Below are positions 42,791-47,230 of a stretch of 47,230 nucleotides of DNA, piece after piece. The translations under genes and the position numbers were made by a program. Every line of letters begins with the position of its first letter. Positions within the stretch are counted from its first letter, which is position 1. Source of the stretch: Alteromonas lipotrueiana (GTDB taxonomy: Bacteria; Pseudomonadota; Gammaproteobacteria; Enterobacterales; Alteromonadaceae); the NCBI RefSeq assembly GCF_019249245.1, contig NZ_JAESDK010000027.1, forward strand, positions 1 through 47,230, given 5' to 3'. The notes under the pieces were generated by a model. The model had not been told where the DNA came from. It did not search any database and saw only the letters and a list, made by a program, of their open reading frames with translations.

Positions 42791-44461
42791 TTAAGAACCC
42801 TTTTTAGTTTTGCTTGGGGGTGAGGGGCTTATTAGGTTATTAATATCTTCGCGCATCGCTTCAAACTTCTGTTCAAACTGTGAGTGTAACGGCATATCGG
42901 TAATAAGTTTGCAAAGTCGTTGGCAATCAACCACGAGTTCTTGTTCTGGCTTTTGCTGTTTTTCAGCCACTTTTAAAATACATTGCAATAAGTTAAGGGC
43001 TACGCCTGTATTAACCGGCGCATGTTCCTGTGCCCGGCTAAAAGCGGTTCGCGCGTCTTCAAATTTATTTTGTTGGTACAACTTAATCCCCTCGCGATTA
43101 AATTGTGAATATTCGTTTTGATGGTGCGCAGCTTTTTGTTTTGCCTGCCTGATCGCAAACAAACTGCTTTCGTCCAGAGCACTTTGATTATCCTCCAAAA
43201 GCTTGGTTAACGGTAAAGCTTCTTCGTACTCACCTAACTCCAGCATTACCTTAAGCGAATCGGTGGCATAACACAGAGGATATTGGGCATAGTTTTGCGC
43301 AATAGTCTGCTGGGAGTTGAATAAAGCGTGCTTAGCATCCAACTTTTTGTTATCTAATGTAGCAATGCGCGCCATAACGACTTGCGTAAAAATATCGTGA
43401 TTGAAGTTGTTATCAAGACGCGCTATTAAATCGTCATCCCTGCCTCGCTGAAGATGTAGCAATGCGTCTTGCTGATAGCGATTTTTCTGCTGCTTGCTGT
43501 CTGTGAATTCAGCGACATCCAAAATACTTCGAATGTAGCTACACCAGTGGTTAATATTCTGGTGGACCGTTCTTTTAGTTAAGTCCCAAATTGCTTGGCA
43601 GGCAGTATTCGCCATAGGGTAGTTGTGATTCTGGCGGGCCAGCGCACACGCGCTATAAAAGCGCAAAGTCGAGTAGGGAGAAAGTTTTATCGCCTGGTTG
43701 ATGGCCGCAATAGCCGCATCGCCCTCATCAATAGCTTGGCGGGCGTGAGCAATAATGTCGTAAGCTTCGGCACTAAACCTATTCTTACTTAAAACCTGCT
43801 CACTGGTTTCTATTGCAAGGTTGGCATCCCCTAAGTTCAGATAAGTACGAGCCAAGGCCGTTTTAACCCATTGGGCACTGGGTTGTTCTTTGTAGGGCAT
43901 CAACAAATCCAGAGCAGCCTGATTGTTCTCAGTTTGCCAATATAGCTGGATCAACAACTGTTCAGCGCTATGTAAATACTGGCTGTCATGACTGATAATT
44001 TGTTGGCAGGCGTTGATAGCCTGTGCAGAATCTCCATCAAAAATGGCTTTATATATGGGCAATAGTGCCTGACGCTTACGCCATGCGCGGGCAATACGGG
44101 TTTTAAGCTGAATCTGCGAAAATGGTTTAATCAGATAATCGTCAGGGCGACGTTCAATAGAGCCTAATACCACAGGCCGTGCACTATCCGCGCTAATAAG
44201 TATGACGATACTGCTGGCTGAAATTAGCTGCGCTACGCGTAATTCCTCCGCTAATTCAAATCCATTTTTTCGCTCGGAGCCCAGGTGAAGGTCGGCAATA
44301 ACGATATCAAACTTTTGTTTACGACATTCAGGAAGGGCCTGTTCAGCAGAGGACTTAATAGTGACCTCCTGACACCCCATTGAATTAAGTAACCCTTTTA
44401 ATAACATTAAAAAAGGGCGTTGATCTTCAATTATCAACACACGTTTGTCGGTGTACTGCAT
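42791..44461 (-). CDS. Response regulator receiver fused to a TPR region, paralogue 2
   Basis: A 556-residue protein. The start is placed at ATG 44461, giving MQYTDKRVLIIEDQRP, which parallels the MQY start of the paralogue at 23353; the longer frame uses TTG at 44485. The receiver keeps Glu12-Asp13, phosphoacceptor Asp57 (IVIADLHLG), Ser in LISAD and Lys in YLIKPF. From about 130 on come TPR pairs (QALLPIYKAIFDGDSAQAI, GDANLAIETSEQVLSKNRF), ending with NTGVALNLLQCILKVAE, close to the paralogue's C-terminus. No output enzyme or DNA-binding domain and no adjacent kinase. Confidence 0.88.
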   Translation of the reverse strand: MQYTDKRVLIIEDQRPFLMLLKGLLNSMGCQEVTIKSSAEQALPECRKQKFDIVIADLHLGSERKNGFELAEELRVAQLISASSIVILISADSARPVVLGSIERRPDDYLIKPFSQIQLKTRIARAWRKRQALLPIYKAIFDGDSAQAINACQQIISHDSQYLHSAEQLLIQLYWQTENNQAALDLLMPYKEQPSAQWVKTALARTYLNLGDANLAIETSEQVLSKNRFSAEAYDIIAHARQAIDEGDAAIAAINQAIKLSPYSTLRFYSACALARQNHNYPMANTACQAIWDLTKRTVHQNINHWCSYIRSILDVAEFTDSKQQKNRYQQDALLHLQRGRDDDLIARLDNNFNHDIFTQVVMARIATLDNKKLDAKHALFNSQQTIAQNYAQYPLCYATDSLKVMLELGEYEEALPLTKLLEDNQSALDESSLFAIRQAKQKAAHHQNEYSQFNREGIKLYQQNKFEDARTAFSRAQEHAPVNTGVALNLLQCILKVAEKQQKPEQELVVDCQRLCKLITDMPLHSQFEQKFEAMREDINNLISPSPPSKTKKGS

Positions 44462-44600
44462 AAGATAAGGATGTCTGAGTAGCAAAACTATATACCTTAG
44501 TATAACCGGGCCAGCGATTCGATGACGCTTTTAGCAGGTATATATTAAAGAACGGGGCGTATGAACCGATATAAGCTTATTGGTTTTATAACGGGGGACA

Positions 44601-45107
44601 ATGGTGACTGAAGTCAGTGCTACGCAGAATACGGTTCAACCTGCTAACCACGAATGGCAAGGTAATTTAGCGCGTGCTACCCAGTCAAATGCACTGTTTT
44701 CGTTGTATTTGGCCATTCAAATGCAGCCGGGAAATGTTACGAGTCGCTTTAAAGACAACGATGCCAGTGAAAGTTATACAATAAGTACCACGGAGCGATT
44801 AAACCAGCTCAATCATTATCGGCGGGCTTCGTTAGCACCGGAGCCACATAACCGTGCCACCATAGATATCAATAGCCAACTTGTTGCGCGCCAAGACACT
44901 GCCGGGTTAAGTTTGTGGCAGGCTATGCACCCAGACCCCTTAGCGCTAAAAAATGATGCCACTTATTTAGACCCCGAAATCGTCGCCAATTGCAGTCTGG
45001 CAACTCAGATATACTTAAAGCAAAGTAAGGCAGCGCCAACACAAGAGTGTGATGCGTTATTACTGAGTGATATTATTGAAGGGTCAGGTAGTTTGCTTCA
45101 CGCCTGA
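44601..45107 (+). CDS. Uncharacterised protein, possibly VC2046/SO_2500 family
   Basis: A 168-residue soluble protein with no signal peptide. The stretch WQGNLARATQSNALFSLYLA with later Pro/His-rich segments reminds me of the small gammaproteobacterial VC2046/SO_2500 family, but I cannot confirm this. A GGGGGA site is unusually close to ATG 44601. It precedes trhO, and 85 bp separate its stop from the trhO start. Confidence 0.6.
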   Translation: MVTEVSATQNTVQPANHEWQGNLARATQSNALFSLYLAIQMQPGNVTSRFKDNDASESYTISTTERLNQLNHYRRASLAPEPHNRATIDINSQLVARQDTAGLSLWQAMHPDPLALKNDATYLDPEIVANCSLATQIYLKQSKAAPTQECDALLLSDIIEGSGSLLHA

Positions 45108-45192
45108 TTTGAGTTAAATGCGCGATTTTGCTATATTGCGCGCGCATTTTTGCACTGGTTTTACGTTCCAACTAGCAAAGGTAACTCACTCT

Positions 45193-46188
45193 ATGTCTAA
45201 CTATATCGTTTGTGCGATGTACAAATTTGTTGCGCTTGAAGATTTTGAAAAAATGCGCACACCGCTTACTGCCAAAATGGAACAACAAGGTATCAAAGGC
45301 ACCCTGTTGTTAGCCCATGAAGGCATTAATGGTACTGTCTCAGGTACCCGCGAAGGTATTGATAACCTCGTTGCCTGGCTAAATCAGGACGAACGCATTA
45401 ATCCATTATCGTGCAAAGAATCACTGCACGAGGAACCACCTTTTTATCGCACGAAAGTTAAACTCAAAAAAGAAATTGTTACTATGGGTGTGGAAGGTAT
45501 AGACCCACGCCGAACCGCAGGTACGTATGTAAAACCTAAAGACTGGAATGACCTTATTAGCGATCCTGAGGTTTTCGTGGTGGATACCCGAAACGATTAT
45601 GAGATTGATATCGGTACATTTGAGCATGCGGTCGACCCAAAAACAAAAACATTCCGTGAATTTCCTGAGTTTGTAAAAGAAAACCTCGATCCCCAAAAGC
45701 ATAAAAAAGTGGCCATGTTTTGTACCGGCGGCATTCGCTGCGAAAAGTCTACTGCGTATTTGAGAGAGCAGGGTTTTGACGATGTTTTTCATTTAGAAGG
45801 TGGAATTTTACAGTATTTAGAAGATGTGCCTAAAGAAGAGTCGTTATGGAAGGGTGACTGTTTTGTCTTTGACAACCGCGTAGCGGTAAACCACGATTTA
45901 CAGAAAAGTCAGTATGATGCCTGCTATGCCTGCCGATTACCTATCACCGAGCAAGATAAACAAAGCGATAAGTATGAAGCAGGTGTCAGTTGCCCACATT
46001 GTTTTGGGACACACACTGCTGAACAAATTGAGCGTTTTAAAGAACGTGAAAAACAGGTCCAACTTGCCCGCGCTCGCGACGAAGAACATGTTGGGACCGA
46101 AGCCCGCCATGTAATGGAAAAGCGTCGACGGGAAAAAGCCGAAGCACAACGCCGAAGAGCGCTAGACGCTAATGACAATCAAGCATAG
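45193..46188 (+). CDS. trhO: tRNA uridine(34) hydroxylase TrhO (YceA)
   Basis: A 331-residue rhodanese-domain protein. The start is set at ATG 45193 ([20 protein letters not shown]); the frame upstream to 45118 is not family-like. An N-terminal acylphosphatase-like domain (1-95, EGINGTVSG) precedes the rhodanese domain with active-site Cys177 in [12 protein letters not shown], and a C-terminal Cys-rich part (CYACRLP, CPHCFG) follows. TrhO uses oxygen to make 5-hydroxyuridine at tRNA position 34, the first step of the cmo5U pathway, and so acts upstream of CmoM, encoded at 19973. The end is strongly basic ([13 protein letters not shown]). Confidence 0.95.
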   Translation: MSNYIVCAMYKFVALEDFEKMRTPLTAKMEQQGIKGTLLLAHEGINGTVSGTREGIDNLVAWLNQDERINPLSCKESLHEEPPFYRTKVKLKKEIVTMGVEGIDPRRTAGTYVKPKDWNDLISDPEVFVVDTRNDYEIDIGTFEHAVDPKTKTFREFPEFVKENLDPQKHKKVAMFCTGGIRCEKSTAYLREQGFDDVFHLEGGILQYLEDVPKEESLWKGDCFVFDNRVAVNHDLQKSQYDACYACRLPITEQDKQSDKYEAGVSCPHCFGTHTAEQIERFKEREKQVQLARARDEEHVGTEARHVMEKRRREKAEAQRRRALDANDNQA

Positions 46189-46246
46189 ACAGCACGTATT
46201 CGGAGCGTTACACTTTGGTTATCAAGTTAGATAATAGGGATAATGT

Positions 46247-46489
46247 GTGAGCGCCCAACTTTCAGAAGAAAAGGTTGCTGAGATAAAAAGCGACTTTAGT
46301 TTTTTCGACCGTGATGGTAATGGTCAAATCGATTTGCTTGAATTTATCGAGCTTCTTACTGTGATTTCGCCAAAAACGAAGGCGAGCCATGTTGAAGAAG
46401 GCTTTAAACTGATTGATAGCAATAACGACGGCTATATCGACTTCGAAGAATTTTTAGAATGGTGGCAAGAGGGCTGGTGGGAGTATTAA
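46247..46489 (+). CDS. Small two-EF-hand calcium-binding protein
   Basis: An 80-residue acidic protein starting at GTG 46247, with AGGGA seven bases upstream. Two canonical 12-residue EF loops are present: DRDGNGQIDLLE and DSNNDGYIDFEE, each with ligands at positions 1, 3, 5, 9 and 12. There is no signal peptide, so the protein is probably cytoplasmic, a calmodulin-like buffer or sensor; partners are unknown. A terminator follows at 46524. Confidence 0.9.
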   Translation: MSAQLSEEKVAEIKSDFSFFDRDGNGQIDLLEFIELLTVISPKTKASHVEEGFKLIDSNNDGYIDFEEFLEWWQEGWWEY

Positions 46490-46523
46490 GCTTCACTAAG
46501 CACGTTGCAATTGAATCAAAACG

Positions 46524-46548
46524 CCCGGCAATATTGTCGGGTTTTTTT
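46524..46548 (+). terminator. Rho-independent terminator after the EF-hand gene
   Basis: CCCGGCAATATTGTCGGG (one mismatched pair) is followed by seven T residues. Confidence 0.88.
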
Positions 46549-46943
46549 ATTTCGGTCAGGTTTTAATTTTTAACAGAAACACTTCTATAGACGGGCAGAA
46601 CATCTCTAGTTAGACACTCACATCTCTAATTAGACACCCATAAATACTATTGAGACACCCACCCAATTTTCATCAAGATCGTAGAGTGCCTATTAAGGAT
46701 TATAACAAGGTTATAGAAGATAATCGGACACCCACTCAGTAGACCATCGCCGTTTAATACGTATTGCTACTGGAATAACTCGATAGTTGAATATTTGCGG
46801 CATCGAAAGGCCAGGATTAATCTTCCGAGAAAATAGTAAGATTATGATTTGGTCAGATATTGGGACTGGTACTAGGGCCCAGAGAAGGTCTCGAGCGGTA
46901 GCTAAATATATCGTTGCATTTCAAATGAAAGCGTCGTTATAAC
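46549..46943. repeat. Region with GGGTGTC-type repeats beside a Y1 transposase
   Basis: On the minus strand four copies of a GNGTGTC core occur: two in TGGGTGTCTAATTAGAGATG and TGAGTGTCTAACTAGAGATG (about 46613-46653), one in GGGTGGGTGTCTCAAT (about 46659-46675) and one in GAGTGGGTGTCCGATT (about 46723-46738). Such GTGTC repeats flank RAYT-type transposase genes in marine gammaproteobacteria, and such a gene follows immediately. No gene was found in the remaining 200 bp. Confidence 0.55.
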
Positions 46944-47228
46944 TTAATAGTTATCAATATTTTTTATTTGCTCACGGCCTAGCTTTTGAGTTGACTCATT
47001 TAGACTAACACGCGAGGTGAAGCTGGTTTCGATGTTGTTAACTAGCCAGATCCAGCCTTTATTTGAGAGACCCGCACTTTCTGGTATGGGTAGAGAGCTT
47101 GTTATTCGTCCACGTTTTCGGGGCTGAAATTGTCGACCGGTTTGTTCGACTAACTCGATATAATCTTTAAGCAGAAAAGGCAGGCCGGTAAGCCTGTTAT
47201 TTTGGGCAGAGCCGATAAAAGGACTAAG
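46944..47228 (-). mobile_element. C-terminal part of a Y1 (IS200-like/RAYT) transposase gene, cut by the window edge
   Basis: An open frame on the minus strand enters from the right edge and ends at TAA 46944-46946. Its 94 visible residues include FIGSAQNNRLTGLPFLLKDY followed by IELVEQTGRQ and PRKRGRI, the C-terminal wording of the roughly 320-residue REP-associated tyrosine transposases (typically PkGLPFkl.DYLELVDwTGR..R.dKRG). The catalytic HUH and Tyr motifs would lie outside the window. Integrity cannot be judged. Confidence 0.7.
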
Positions 47229-47230
47229 CT

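Noticed and set aside
1..47230. CRISPR arrays, rRNA and tRNA genes
   Set aside because: No regularly spaced repeats and no recognisable rRNA or tRNA sequence were seen on reading.

Overview
The window looks like chromosome from a marine gammaproteobacterium of the Alteromonadaceae (Alteromonas and relatives). The basis is protein-level recognition: a YciK-type reductase beside SohB, the YejK/YejL/YejM cluster, CmoM, RlmA, GmhB, a VolA/Pla-1-type surface lipase, a DUF6279 lipoprotein, TrhO and a GH13/MFS/LacI malto-oligosaccharide locus. No rRNA, tRNA or CRISPR array was seen.

Layout. Positions 1-5400 are accessory. They hold a possible integron-type cassette (small membrane protein plus attC-like site), a secreted esterase with a TPR tail, a tyrosine recombinase broken by a one-base shift in an A7 run, a perfect inverted repeat shaped like a recombinase core site, a secreted beta-lactamase-fold hydrolase with a TPR-like tail, and 1 kb without a convincing gene but rich in palindromes. 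From 5449 to 11633 lies a compact alpha-glucan locus: periplasmic GH13 enzyme, MFS sugar transporter, GH13 lipoprotein, and a convergent LacI regulator with a matching operator-like palindrome at 5345-5360.

From 11.8 to 21.7 kb are mostly housekeeping genes: glnS, yciK, a lipase lipoprotein, sohB, a PsrA-like TetR regulator, a Nif3-family protein, cmoM and a beta-hydroxyacid dehydrogenase. A receiver-TPR protein follows on the minus strand. From 23.6 to 28.3 kb is a four-gene valine catabolic operon (mmsA, acyl-CoA dehydrogenase, 3-hydroxyisobutyryl-CoA hydrolase, mmsB) preceded by a LiuR-type palindrome. rlmA-gmhB and the yejM/yejL/yejK group come next, then a tandem QueD-like protein coupled to an M23 peptidase, an M61 peptidase with a tiny upstream membrane protein, an Mpo1-like protein, a LytS/LytTR two-component pair, pfkA, a DUF6279 lipoprotein, a VOC protein, a META-MliC fusion lipoprotein, a second receiver-TPR paralogue, a small uncharacterised gene, trhO and a two-EF-hand protein. 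The right edge cuts a Y1 (RAYT/IS200-like) transposase gene with GGGTGTC repeats beyond its 3' end.

Most of the window is ordinary core genome. The observations most worth following are the QueD-like protein, whose two domains seem to keep complementary halves of the active site; the receiver-TPR paralogue pair without kinases; the shortened YejM homologue; the recombinase with its core-like inverted repeat; and the right-edge repeat/transposase association.
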